A program made the position numbers and the translations under genes. From the NCBI GenBank assembly GCA_029287645.1, contig JARFQS010000410.1, positions 1 to 7,979 on the forward strand: DNA of 7,979 bases, read 5' to 3'. The notes below the pieces were generated by a model. The model was not told where the DNA came from. It made no database searches and worked only from the letters and a program-made list of their open reading frames with translations. This document shows positions 1-5,488 of this stretch, in pieces (the first letter of the stretch is position 1; every line of letters starts with the position of its first letter). This DNA is from Thermoanaerobaculia bacterium (GTDB lineage Bacteria > Acidobacteriota > Thermoanaerobaculia > Multivoradales > JAHEKO01).

Positions 1-1
1 A

Positions 2-205
2 TTGACAGGCCGGGTCCTGGGTCTATATTCGTCGAGACTGGCTCTCGCCGTTGCAGTCGCGGGCCTCACTGCGACTCTACTCGAGAGTGTGGTGGGCGCG
101 AGCCTCGAGCGTCGAGGCCAGGTTGGCAATCACGCGGTGAACCTTTTCAACACACTTGCCGGTGCGCTTCTTGCGGTCGGTGTGGCCGCGTGGCTGAGCC
201 GATGA
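2..205 (+). CDS. C-terminal fragment of a DUF92-family integral membrane protein (partial at left edge)
   Basis: Only the last 67 codons lie in the window and the frame is open to the left edge, so this is a 5'-truncated gene; the TTG at base 2 is probably not the true start. The end resembles the C-terminus of DUF92 (TIGR00297) proteins: a hydrophobic segment, then a Leu-Leu-Glu-Ser-Val-Val-Gly-Ala-Ser-Leu block, a short polar stretch with Gly-Asn-His-Ala-Val-Asn, and a final helix with Thr-Leu-Ala-Gly-Ala-Leu-Leu-Ala. The family is a polytopic membrane protein group; its plant member VTE6 is a phytyl-phosphate kinase, so a lipid/isoprenoid phosphate role is possible but unproven in bacteria. 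The stop is TGA at 203-205, and the next gene starts about 70 bp on in the same direction. The call rests on a short recognised motif and needs the upstream sequence. Confidence 0.62.
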   Translation: MTGRVLGLYSSRLALAVAVAGLTATLLESVVGASLERRGQVGNHAVNLFNTLAGALLAVGVAAWLSR

Positions 206-275
206 TCGCCCTCGAATTGGCTCCCGACCGAGGGCCTGCACTATGATGACGTTGCCCGAACGGGCGAGGTTGCCG

Positions 276-800
276 ATGGCGAACGAGAACACGGAGATGG
301 AAAGGGCTGAGGCGGTGGACACCGAGCTCGTCTCGACCGGTTTGCTGAGCTCCTACGATCGCTTGCGCGGTCGCCTCGTGGAAGCGCTGGAGCGCAGGGG
401 TCGGCTCGGCAAGACTCTGTCCGAGCCTCTGATGCTGGCGCCCGATCTTCTGGTGCTGCTGGTCCGCCTATGCCTGGACCCCGATGTCTCGCCTGGCTCG
501 CGACAGCTCATCGTCGGTGCTCTGGCCTACTTCCTGACTCCGGTCGACCTGATGCCCGAAGCGTTCATCGGCGTCGGAGGTTTCCTGGACGATGTCGTCC
601 TGGCGAGTCTGGTGTTGAGCCACAGCCTCGATGCGGAGCGGGAGCCCCTGGCGGTCAGGCACTGGAGCGGTAATCAAGACCTTCGAGTTGTTCTGGCGGA
701 TATCTCCACCGCAGGGGCGGCGCTTCTCGGGTTCAACCTGTACGATCGATTGAAGAGATTTCTCGCCAAACGGGGCGTTCATGTGGAGGACGATGCCTGA
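276..800 (+). CDS. DUF1232 (YkvA-like) family protein
   Basis: A 174-residue protein from the chosen start. The DUF1232/YkvA core lies at about residues 57-115: a hydrophobic stretch, then the signature Tyr-Phe-Leu-Thr-Pro-Val-Asp-Leu-Met-Pro-Glu, a glycine turn, and Gly-Gly-Phe-Leu-Asp-Asp-Val-Val. The family is widespread, short and membrane-associated, with no agreed biochemical function. The N-terminal 50 residues are charged and probably cytoplasmic; the C-terminus is mixed and ends in an acidic tail. Starts at 243 or 246 are possible, but ATG 276 has a GAGG six bases upstream and the first residues after it are typical of a soluble N-terminus, so I prefer it with modest confidence. Its 3' end overlaps the convergent HD-domain gene by 22 bp. 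It may be co-transcribed with the DUF92 gene upstream. Confidence 0.82.
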   Translation: MANENTEMERAEAVDTELVSTGLLSSYDRLRGRLVEALERRGRLGKTLSEPLMLAPDLLVLLVRLCLDPDVSPGSRQLIVGALAYFLTPVDLMPEAFIGVGGFLDDVVLASLVLSHSLDAEREPLAVRHWSGNQDLRVVLADISTAGAALLGFNLYDRLKRFLAKRGVHVEDDA

Positions 801-1348
801 CGGGATCGACGCTCTCTGAGCTGCTTGAAGATCTCCTCGATGAGTGGAAACCCTCCATCCGGGAAGTTGTCGGGATTCTCCCAGAAGCGACTCAGCCCGG
901 CGCCTCCCTGGCTCTCGTACACCTGCACCTTGAGCATCATCTGGAGCTTGTCGCAAGCCTTCACCAGACGCGCCTCGCGACTCTCACCAGCCTGATACTC
1001 CTTCCACAGTAGGCGCATGTCTGTGGGAAGAGGGGCGAGGATCTCTTCGATGGCAGCGGCCTCGCCGGCACCTTTGGCACCGTCAGGCAGATAGTGAGAG
1101 GCGGTGCGAGGCAGGTCTCCGATCCGCAGCTCTGCGAGATCGTGAACCATCGCGATCTCGAGGGCCCGCAGGCGGTCGATGTCGGGGATCCTCTCACTCA
1201 GGACCCAGACGAGGAAAGCGACGTGCCAGGTGTGCTCGCTGACGCTCTCCGGGTCTGGGACGCCGCTCAGGAGATAGCCCATCCTGGGAATCCTGTCCAG
1301 ATTCTGGATCTCGAGGAAGAGCTCGAGAAGATCGCCGTGGTCCTGCAT
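779..1348 (-). CDS. HD-domain phosphohydrolase, YfbR/HDDC2-like (putative 5'-deoxynucleotidase)
   Basis: A 189-residue protein with the metal-dependent HD phosphohydrolase pattern: His39 in Ser-Glu-His-Thr-Trp-His, the His69-Asp70 doublet in Met-Val-His-Asp-Leu-Ala-Glu, a Gly-Asp-Leu-Pro motif at 77-80, and a distal Asp133 in Ala-Cys-Asp-Lys-Leu-Gln. The spacing and the Glu after HD match the YfbR/HDDC2 group, whose characterised members remove the 5'-phosphate from deoxynucleoside monophosphates in nucleotide salvage and pool control. The N-terminus (Leu-Leu-Glu-Leu-Phe-Leu, then Arg-Met-Gly-Tyr) also fits this group, which supports ATG 1348 even though no strong Shine-Dalgarno sequence precedes it. 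The substrate is inferred from the family only. The gene diverges from the DinB-like gene across a 112-bp spacer and converges on the DUF1232 gene with a 22-bp overlap. Confidence 0.85.
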   Translation of the reverse strand: MQDHGDLLELFLEIQNLDRIPRMGYLLSGVPDPESVSEHTWHVAFLVWVLSERIPDIDRLRALEIAMVHDLAELRIGDLPRTASHYLPDGAKGAGEAAAIEEILAPLPTDMRLLWKEYQAGESREARLVKACDKLQMMLKVQVYESQGGAGLSRFWENPDNFPDGGFPLIEEIFKQLRERRSRQASSST

Positions 1349-1460
1349 GGGCGCAGCAGCTTACTACAGGAGGGCTGGAACCGTGCGTGGCTAGCGGTAA
1401 GATCAATCGACTATCTGAGTACCGATCCACTCTGTTGCGACTCTCGCGAGGGACCCTGGT
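1349..1460. promoter_or_regulatory. Divergent intergenic spacer expected to hold two promoters
   Basis: This 112-bp gap separates the minus-strand HD gene from the plus-strand DinB-like gene, so both transcription units probably start here. A locally AT-richer part lies near 1396-1418 and includes TAAGAT at 1398-1403, but I see no matching -35 hexamer at proper spacing on either strand and cannot name a promoter. A GAGGGA at 1448-1453 is a good ribosome binding site for the DinB-like gene. No inverted repeat strong enough to call an operator was seen. Confidence 0.4.
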
Positions 1461-2003
1461 ATGGCTGGAAGCCGAATTTCGAAACCTGAACCCAACGAGC
1501 ACGACCGCTACTTCTCGACGTACATCGATCGCGTGCAGGAGGGGCATCTCCTGGACGATCTGGAGCGTCAGGCAAATGAGATTGCCGAGCTCTGTGATGG
1601 CCTGTCAGAAGCTCAAGGCGAGTTCCGCTATGCTCCAGGCAAGTGGAGCATCAAGGAGCTGCTGGGGCACCTGATCGATACGGAGAGGGTCTTCGGCTTT
1701 CGCGCCCTCTGGTTCGCTCGGGGAGGTCCGGCAGAGCTACCTGGCTTCGAACAGGATGACTTTGTTCGTGTCGCCGACTTCGAAGGGCGCTCCATCGAGA
1801 GTCTGATTGCAGAGTTCGTTCACCTCCGAAGGTCCACCTTCGACCTGCTGTCGAGCTTCCGCGACGCCGAGTGGGCCCGATCGGGTATCTCGAGCGGGGT
1901 GTCGCTCTCGGTGCGGGCGATCGGCTACATCCTGGTTGGCCATGTGATCCACCATCAGGGAGTCCTCGAGGAGCGGTACTTGAACCGGCTCGCTCAGCAA
2001 TGA
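1461..2003 (+). CDS. DinB-like superfamily protein (putative metal-dependent enzyme)
   Basis: A 180-residue protein with the DinB/YfiT four-helix-bundle layout. Residues 58-74 carry the first signature (Ala-Pro-Gly-Lys-Trp-Ser-Ile-Lys-Glu-Leu-Leu-Gly-His-Leu-Ile-Asp) with His70; the last helix carries Gly-His-Val-Ile-His-His-Gln at 160-166, supplying His161 and His165. These three histidines are the usual divalent-metal site of the superfamily. Known relatives include damage-inducible DinB of Bacillus and thiol-transferases such as bacillithiol and mycothiol transferases, so a thiol-dependent detoxification role is possible but cannot be assigned from sequence. ATG 1461 has GAGGGA seven bases upstream. 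It is the first gene of a five-gene plus-strand run; its TGA stop overlaps an ATG at 2000, and the next gene's better start lies at 2018. Confidence 0.86.
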   Translation: MAGSRISKPEPNEHDRYFSTYIDRVQEGHLLDDLERQANEIAELCDGLSEAQGEFRYAPGKWSIKELLGHLIDTERVFGFRALWFARGGPAELPGFEQDDFVRVADFEGRSIESLIAEFVHLRRSTFDLLSSFRDAEWARSGISSGVSLSVRAIGYILVGHVIHHQGVLEERYLNRLAQQ

Positions 2004-2004
2004 C

Positions 2005-2009
2005 GGAGG
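2005..2009 (+). promoter_or_regulatory. Shine-Dalgarno GGAGG that favours the start at 2018
   Basis: GGAGG at 2005-2009 sits eight bases before ATG 2018. It lies downstream of the alternative ATG at 2000, so it cannot serve that start. This decides the start of the tRNA-binding-domain protein in favour of 2018, although coupled initiation at 2000 through the ATGA overlap with the DinB-like stop is not excluded. Confidence 0.6.
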
Positions 2010-2017
2010 ACAGCTTC

Positions 2018-2380
2018 ATGGAAGAGATGACCCCGGCCGAAGTGAAACCTCCGGTGACCCTGGCCGACCTGCAGCGGCTCGACATCCGTGTCGGCTCGAT
2101 CCTCCGAGTGGAGGAGATCGAAGGGTCCCGTTCCTTGATGCGACTGATCGTCGATTTCGGGGACCACCAGCGAACGATCCTTGCGGGAATCAAAGAGGAG
2201 CGCCCAGACCCGAGCGTGTTGGAGGGTCAGCAGGCGCTTTTTGTCGTCAATCTGGAGCCCAAGAAAATGATGGGCGAGCTCTCGGAAGGCATGCTGTTCG
2301 ACATCGGATACGCAGATGGCGTGCGCCCGGCACTCGCAGTGCCGGAACGGTTGGTGCCGAACGGAGCTCGGGCCGGCTGA
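2018..2380 (+). CDS. Stand-alone tRNA-binding (EMAP II/CsaA-like OB-fold) domain protein
   Basis: A 120-residue single-domain protein matching the tRNA_bind OB fold found at the C-terminus of bacterial methionyl-tRNA synthetase, in CsaA and in EMAP II/Arc1p. Visible hallmarks are Leu-Asp-Ile-Arg-Val-Gly-Ser-Ile at 21-28, Thr-Ile-Leu-Ala-Gly-Ile at 53-58, [11 protein letters not shown] at 76-86 and Ser-Glu-Gly-Met-Leu-Phe at 89-94. The overall match is closer to the MetG C-terminal domain than to anything else I recognise. Free-standing copies bind tRNA non-specifically or act as chaperone-like CsaA; which applies here cannot be told. No synthetase is encoded beside it. The start at 2018 is chosen for its GGAGG; ATG 2000 would add six residues. 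The stop is followed after 10 bp by the zinc-ribbon gene, so co-translation is likely. Confidence 0.9.
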   Translation: MEEMTPAEVKPPVTLADLQRLDIRVGSILRVEEIEGSRSLMRLIVDFGDHQRTILAGIKEERPDPSVLEGQQALFVVNLEPKKMMGELSEGMLFDIGYADGVRPALAVPERLVPNGARAG

Positions 2381-2389
2381 AGGAGGAGG
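2381..2389 (+). promoter_or_regulatory. Strong purine-rich ribosome binding site of the zinc-ribbon gene
   Basis: AGGAGGAGG immediately follows the TGA stop of the previous gene and ends one base before ATG 2391. It is the most complete Shine-Dalgarno sequence in the window. It fixes the start of the zinc-ribbon protein at 2391 and suggests high translation of that gene. Confidence 0.7.
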
Positions 2390-2390
2390 C

Positions 2391-2939
2391 ATGAAACGCT
2401 GCCCTTACTGTGCGGAGGAGATTCGGGACGAGGCCGTGAAGTGCCGCTACTGCGGAGAGTTTCTGGCAGAGGGTGCCAGCAACCAGCGAGTTTCGATGCA
2501 AACCAGCGCTCCAGCGGGATACTGGGGATATGAATACCGCTCGAAAGCCGAGATCCTCGGTCTCCCGTGGGTCCATATCGCCCAGGGCGTCGATCCGACG
2601 ACCGGTCGACCTCGCGTTGCAAGAGGCATCTTCGCGATGGGCAATATCGCGCTGGGTGTGGTGGCAGTTGGAGGGATCTCCATAGGTGGTTTGACTTTCG
2701 GTGGCGTCAGTCTCGGGCTGGCCGCACTCGGAGGCGTAGCTATCGGCGGAGTGGCACTCGGTGGAATGGCTGTGGGACTGTCCCTCGCCGTCGGTGGGAT
2801 GGCTCTGTCGACCCAGTACGCCATCGGAGGAATCGCTGTCGCGCCGCATACGATCGACGGACGTGGAGCCGATCCAGAGCTCGTGGAGTGGCTCAGAGGG
2901 TGGTGGACCAGGATTCAAGCCCTCTTCGAAGGCGGATGA
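2391..2939 (+). CDS. Zinc-ribbon protein with Gly-rich pentapeptide-periodic hydrophobic domain (function unknown)
   Basis: A 182-residue protein in three parts. Residues 1-25 form a zinc ribbon with Cys4-X2-Cys7 and Cys18-X2-Cys21. Residues 46-78 are a linker ([18 protein letters not shown]) of a kind I recall from similar uncharacterised bacterial proteins. Residues 79-150 are a repeat with period five: Gly, small or Asn, aliphatic, Ala/Ser/Thr, aliphatic; ten units run in perfect register from 79 to 128, followed by four more with two single-residue insertions. A short amphipathic tail with Trp-Leu-Arg-Gly-Trp-Trp ends the protein. The repeat could be a hydrophobic solenoid like pentapeptide-repeat proteins, or tightly packed membrane helices. 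No function is known to me. The start is fixed by AGGAGGAGG; the GNAT gene follows after 25 bp. Confidence 0.85.
   Translation: MKRCPYCAEEIRDEAVKCRYCGEFLAEGASNQRVSMQTSAPAGYWGYEYRSKAEILGLPWVHIAQGVDPTTGRPRVARGIFAMGNIALGVVAVGGISIGGLTFGGVSLGLAALGGVAIGGVALGGMAVGLSLAVGGMALSTQYAIGGIAVAPHTIDGRGADPELVEWLRGWWTRIQALFEGG
2625..2840 (+). repeat. Degenerate 15-bp coding repeat (five-residue Gly-rich units)
   Basis: This part of the zinc-ribbon gene encodes 14 consecutive five- or six-residue units beginning with Gly in 13 cases. At the DNA level it appears as recurring GGnGGn-type glycine doublets every 15 bp with diverged third positions, so the repeat is old and held by protein-level selection rather than a recent tandem expansion. 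The two six-residue units begin at residues 129 and 140. Confidence 0.75.
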
Positions 2940-2964
2940 AGAGGTCAGTGAGGCACACCGTTCG

Positions 2965-3417
2965 ATGAGTGAGATACGTCTTATCCTCGAGTCCGAGCCA
3001 TCGAGCGAAGACCTCGAGACTCTCGAGCGGGGGCTCCTGAAGGACGCTGAGGGACGGGTAGCGGCACGAGACCACCTCCTGTTGACCCTGCTGATACGTG
3101 ACTCGGCGGGTAGAGTTCGTGGCGGTCTGCGCGGCGCAACGGTCTGGAAGTGGTTGCATATAAAGCATTTATGGGTTGAAAGGGCTCTGCGGAGACGTGG
3201 GTACGGGCGGCAGTTGGTCGAGACAGCGGAACGAGAGGCCGTGCGCCGAGGCTGTCATGGCTCGTGGGTCGACACCTTCAGCTTCCAGTCTCCAGGATTC
3301 TACGAGCGCCTCGGGTATGAGGCCTTCGGTGAGCTGGAGGACTTCCCTTCCGGAGAGAAGCGCTTCTTTCTGATGAAGACCGATCTGGACAAGAGCCTGG
3401 CTGTCGAGGTTCCATAG
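2965..3417 (+). CDS. GNAT-family N-acetyltransferase
   Basis: A 150-residue protein of usual single-domain GNAT length. The acetyl-CoA binding motif A is at 68-85: a beta strand (Lys-His-Leu-Trp-Val), then Arg-Arg-Arg-Gly-Tyr-Gly-Arg, matching the Q/R-x-x-G-x-G/A pyrophosphate loop, and the helix after it. Motif B is at 108-119, Phe-Gln-Ser-Pro-Gly-Phe-Tyr-Glu-Arg-Leu-Gly-Tyr, the standard strand-helix that carries the general-acid Tyr. A hydrophobic strand ending Phe-Phe-Leu-Met-Lys closes the fold. The acceptor substrate cannot be read from the sequence. ATG 2965 is chosen because the fold starts soon after it; GAGG at 2950-2953 is an imperfect ribosome binding site 11 bases away. Upstream in-frame codons overlap the zinc-ribbon gene and look non-coding. 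It is fourth in the five-gene plus-strand run. Confidence 0.88.
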   Translation: MSEIRLILESEPSSEDLETLERGLLKDAEGRVAARDHLLLTLLIRDSAGRVRGGLRGATVWKWLHIKHLWVERALRRRGYGRQLVETAEREAVRRGCHGSWVDTFSFQSPGFYERLGYEAFGELEDFPSGEKRFFLMKTDLDKSLAVEVP

Positions 3418-3463
3418 ACGGAGAGTTCCAAAGGCGGCAGGATGGATGCTGGGCTGCAGATCT

Positions 3464-3469
3464 GGGAGG
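3464..3469 (+). promoter_or_regulatory. Shine-Dalgarno GGGAGG that decides the DUF4019 start
   Basis: GGGAGG ends five bases before ATG 3475. Because it lies inside the longer alternative reading frame that begins at ATG 3442, it supports 3475 as the true start, in agreement with the signal peptide that begins there. Confidence 0.65.
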
Positions 3470-3474
3470 CCAAA

Positions 3475-3906
3475 ATGAGGACAGGGCATTCCACCCTGCT
3501 GATCATCTCGTTGACAGTTCTCACCCTTGTGGGTGGAGCATCGATAGAGGCCGAGGACAGTCCGGTCGAGACAGCCCTGGAGGTTGCGGAGGCATGGTTG
3601 GAGCTGGTGGACGAAGGCGAGTATGCGAAGAGCTGGGAAGAGGCTGCGGCCTACTTCAGAGGTGCCGTGCGGCTCGATGACTGGCAACAGACCATGATGG
3701 GAGCCCGCAGCCCACTGGGAGAGGTCGTCTCGAGAGAGCTCATGGAAGCGAAGTACCAGTCACGCCTGGCCGGAGCGCCTGACGGCGAGTATGTGGTGAT
3801 TCGGTTCAAGACCTCGTTCTCCAACAAGGCCGACACTCTGGAAACCGTCGTCCCCATGCTCGACCCGGACGGCAGATGGCGGGTCTCTGGGTACTACTTC
3901 AAGTAG
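3475..3906 (+). CDS. DUF4019-domain protein with N-terminal signal peptide (exported)
   Basis: A 143-residue protein. Residues 1-26 form a signal peptide: Met-Arg-Thr, a hydrophobic core of about 15 residues, then Gly-Gly-Ala and Ile-Glu-Ala as possible cleavage sites. The rest matches DUF4019: Ala-Trp-Leu-Glu-Leu-Val-Asp near 40-46, Tyr-Ala-Lys-Ser-Trp-Glu-Glu-Ala-Ala near 50-58, Arg-Ser-Pro-Leu-Gly at 78-82, Pro-Asp-Gly-Glu-Tyr-Val at 102-107, Glu-Thr-Val at 123-125, and a final Gly-Arg-Trp-Arg-Val-Ser-Gly-Tyr. The family has no known activity; its fold is thought to be a small extracytoplasmic alpha/beta domain. An ATG at 3442 is in frame, but GGGAGG at 3464-3469, five bases before ATG 3475, and the clean signal peptide fix the start there. 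No lipobox cysteine is present. The 3' end overlaps the convergent LysE gene by 13 bp. Confidence 0.83.
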   Translation: MRTGHSTLLIISLTVLTLVGGASIEAEDSPVETALEVAEAWLELVDEGEYAKSWEEAAAYFRGAVRLDDWQQTMMGARSPLGEVVSRELMEAKYQSRLAGAPDGEYVVIRFKTSFSNKADTLETVVPMLDPDGRWRVSGYYFK

Positions 3907-4547
3907 CTCAGTGTGTCCGAGCCAGACTGGACAGCCGTCCATAGCTGGACAGCCCCCCGGTAGCAGAACACTGCACCCAGGCACAGCAACAAGACGCAGG
4001 AGAGTTTCAGCGCACGAGTGAACCAGGCGCCGCGCAGGGTCTGGCCACCCCGTGCAACAAGCCATGCCTGGACGACCTTGCTGCCGACGATGCAGACGTA
4101 GAATCCGACGAGATATCCGATGGCGTCCAGTGGGTTCTGGCGCCAACCCGAGACCAGGGTCGGGGCTCCGACGCTCATCCAGAAGATCCAGGGATGGGGG
4201 TTGAGGAAGTTGACGACGGCACCCTGCCAGAGGTCTTTCGCCACCTGAGCTTCCACCTGATCGATCGAGGTGGCTCGATGGGCTCCCTGGATGCCCTGAA
4301 TGCCCAGATAGATGACGAACAGGCCACCGAGCAGGGTCAAGGAGCCGAGAAACGAAGCCGGAAGGTCCTTCAAGAGGAGTAGGGACAGCACCACGATCGG
4401 GGCGTCGGTGAGCAGAGGCGCCAGGGCCACACGAGCCCCTGCGGCGAAACCCCGTTCCATGGACACCGCCACGAGTAGGGCGGAAAGTGGGCCGGGGCTG
4501 GAACCCGCCGCCAGGCCCAGTCCAATCCCGATCAGGGTCAGCTCCAT
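3894..4547 (-). CDS. LysE/RhtB-family amino-acid exporter
   Basis: A 217-residue membrane protein of normal length for the LysE/RhtB superfamily, which exports amino acids and small relatives using the proton gradient. About six hydrophobic segments are visible, near residues 3-27, 37-60, 65-86, 107-131, 143-166 and 181-205. The N-terminal helix holds the family hallmark Gly-Ser-Ser-Pro-Gly-Pro, and the Asn-Phe-Leu-Asn-Pro motif with a following Trp lies near 113-120, at the head of the fourth segment. The loop at 88-106 is charged, as is usual. The substrate cannot be read from sequence; homoserine, threonine, lysine and others occur in the family. It follows the racemase gene on the same strand after 54 bp, so the two may form an operon. 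No strong ribosome binding site precedes ATG 4547. Confidence 0.88.
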   Translation of the reverse strand: MELTLIGIGLGLAAGSSPGPLSALLVAVSMERGFAAGARVALAPLLTDAPIVVLSLLLLKDLPASFLGSLTLLGGLFVIYLGIQGIQGAHRATSIDQVEAQVAKDLWQGAVVNFLNPHPWIFWMSVGAPTLVSGWRQNPLDAIGYLVGFYVCIVGSKVVQAWLVARGGQTLRGAWFTRALKLSCVLLLCLGAVFCYRGAVQLWTAVQSGSDTLSYLK

Positions 4548-4601
4548 GGTGGGATGGCTCTCGATTCCGGCTGTTGCGCTGACGCCGTGGTCCCAGACCC
4601 T

Positions 4602-5324
4602 CTACGCGGTCTCGGAACTCCCCGATCCGGTCTCCAGGGCCAATTCGGCAGCGCGTCGAGCGTGGATCTCGGTGGTGTCGAACAGGGGTACCGGCGAGTC
4701 CTCGGGACCTACCAGCAGGGAGATCTCAGTGCAGCCGAGAATGATGCCCTCGGCTCCCAGAGCGGCCAGGCGGTGCAGGACCTTTCGGTACTCCCGTCGG
4801 GACTCCTCGAGAGTCTGACCGCGACACAGCTCCTCGTAGATCACTCGGTGCACCAGTGCCCTCTCCAACTCGTCTGGAATCACTACGTGCAGACCGAAGC
4901 GATCTTCCAGTCGCTTGCGATAGAAGGTCTCTTCCATTGTGAATCGGGTGCCCAGGAGGCCGACGGAGCTCAAGCCGCCGTGGCGAATCTCCTCACCGGT
5001 GGCGTCGGCAATATGCAGCAGCGGGATGTTCGTCTTCGCCTCGATCTCCTCGGCCACCTTGTGCATGGTATTGGTGCACAGCACGAGCAGGTCGGCTCCG
5101 GCAGTTTCCAGTCGCCGTGCAGCGGAACCGAGAATCTCGGCTGCCTCGGACCATCTTCCGGCCATCTGCAACTCCTCGATGCGCTGGAAATCGACGCTAT
5201 AGAGGAGGATCTCCGCCGAGTGGAGGCCGCCCAGGTGCTCGTTGACGGTGCGGTTGATGATTCGATAGTAGGGGACCGTGGACTCCCAGCTCATACCGCC
5301 GAGCAGTCCCAGTGTTCTCATCAT
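4602..5324 (-). CDS. Aspartate/glutamate racemase family protein (YgeA-like amino-acid racemase)
   Basis: A 240-residue cofactor-independent racemase, the usual length. The two catalytic cysteines of the family are present: one in Leu-Cys-Thr-Asn-Thr-Met-His-Lys (residue 83 from this start) and one in Leu-Gly-Cys-Thr-Glu-Ile (residue 198). The N-terminal Gly-Leu-Leu-Gly-Gly-Met-Ser-Trp-Glu-Ser-Thr, the Leu-His-Ser-Ala segment, the His-Ile-Ala-Asp-Ala-Thr motif and the terminal Phe-Asp-Thr-Thr-Glu-Ile-His-Ala are strongly similar to my memory of E. coli YgeA, a broad-spectrum L/D amino-acid racemase. A longer start at 5360 exists, but AAAGGAG at 5330-5336 points to the double ATG at 5324/5321. 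The reaction interconverts L- and D-amino acids by a two-base mechanism; the preferred substrate is not evident. It is followed by a LysE-type exporter and preceded by a 164-bp gap to the oxidase operon. Confidence 0.92.
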   Translation of the reverse strand: MMRTLGLLGGMSWESTVPYYRIINRTVNEHLGGLHSAEILLYSVDFQRIEELQMAGRWSEAAEILGSAARRLETAGADLLVLCTNTMHKVAEEIEAKTNIPLLHIADATGEEIRHGGLSSVGLLGTRFTMEETFYRKRLEDRFGLHVVIPDELERALVHRVIYEELCRGQTLEESRREYRKVLHRLAALGAEGIILGCTEISLLVGPEDSPVPLFDTTEIHARRAAELALETGSGSSETA

Positions 5325-5329
5325 CTCAG

Positions 5330-5336
5330 CTCCTTT
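5330..5336 (-). promoter_or_regulatory. Shine-Dalgarno AAAGGAG of the racemase gene
   Basis: On the minus strand AAAGGAG precedes ATG 5324 by five bases and ATG 5321 by eight, so either of the two adjacent ATG codons may be used. It lies inside the longer alternative frame beginning at 5360, which argues against that start. Confidence 0.7.
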
Positions 5337-5434
5337 GGACACATTGAAGCAGGAAAGCACTTGCGACCTCAGGAGATCTTACCCGAGTCGCAGCGTGCCT
5401 CTCGGCCCTCTCTCGGCGGATCGCCTAGATGTAA

Positions 5435-5462
5435 GAATGGCCGCTCGTTCGAGCGGCCATTC
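5435..5462 (-). terminator. Perfect 13-bp hairpin downstream of the oxidase operon (probable terminator)
   Basis: The arms 5435-5447 and 5450-5462 are exact reverse complements, separated by TT (effectively a 4-nt loop closed by C-G). The GC-rich stem starts 26 bases beyond the stop of the subunit IV gene on the minus strand. The sequence after the stem on that strand is only moderately T-rich (TTACATCT), so it may be a weak intrinsic terminator, or a 3'-end stabilising hairpin helped by Rho. It also separates the oxidase operon from the racemase transcription unit. Confidence 0.72.
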
Positions 5463-5488
5463 AGAGTGCGATACTGCAGGAGTAGAGG

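Larger units (their letters stand above)
5325..5488. promoter_or_regulatory. Intergenic region: end of oxidase operon and probable racemase promoter
   Basis: This 164-bp gap holds the hairpin at 5435-5462 and, between it and the racemase gene, about 98 bp where the racemase/exporter promoter should lie. A minus-strand TAAGAT at 5376-5381 could be a -10 element, but no convincing -35 hexamer lies 16-18 bp upstream of it. No operator-like repeat other than the terminator hairpin was seen. Confidence 0.35.

Noticed and set aside
2..4. TTG at base 2 as the start of a complete 67-residue protein
   Set aside because: The protein matches the C-terminal end of a much longer membrane family and the frame is open to the window edge, so a truncated gene is the simpler reading.
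2247..2918. Minus-strand open frame (223 codons) opposite the zinc-ribbon gene
   Set aside because: Low-complexity Ser/His/Thr translation produced by the complement of the Gly-rich repeat; the plus strand has a zinc ribbon, a perfect ribosome binding site and a conserved linker.
3927..3954. Direct repeat CTGGACAGCC at 3927-3936 and 3945-3954
   Set aside because: The copies are 18 bp apart, in frame within the LysE C-terminus where the protein repeats Ala-Val-Gln; a small coding coincidence and too short to suggest an attachment site or operator.
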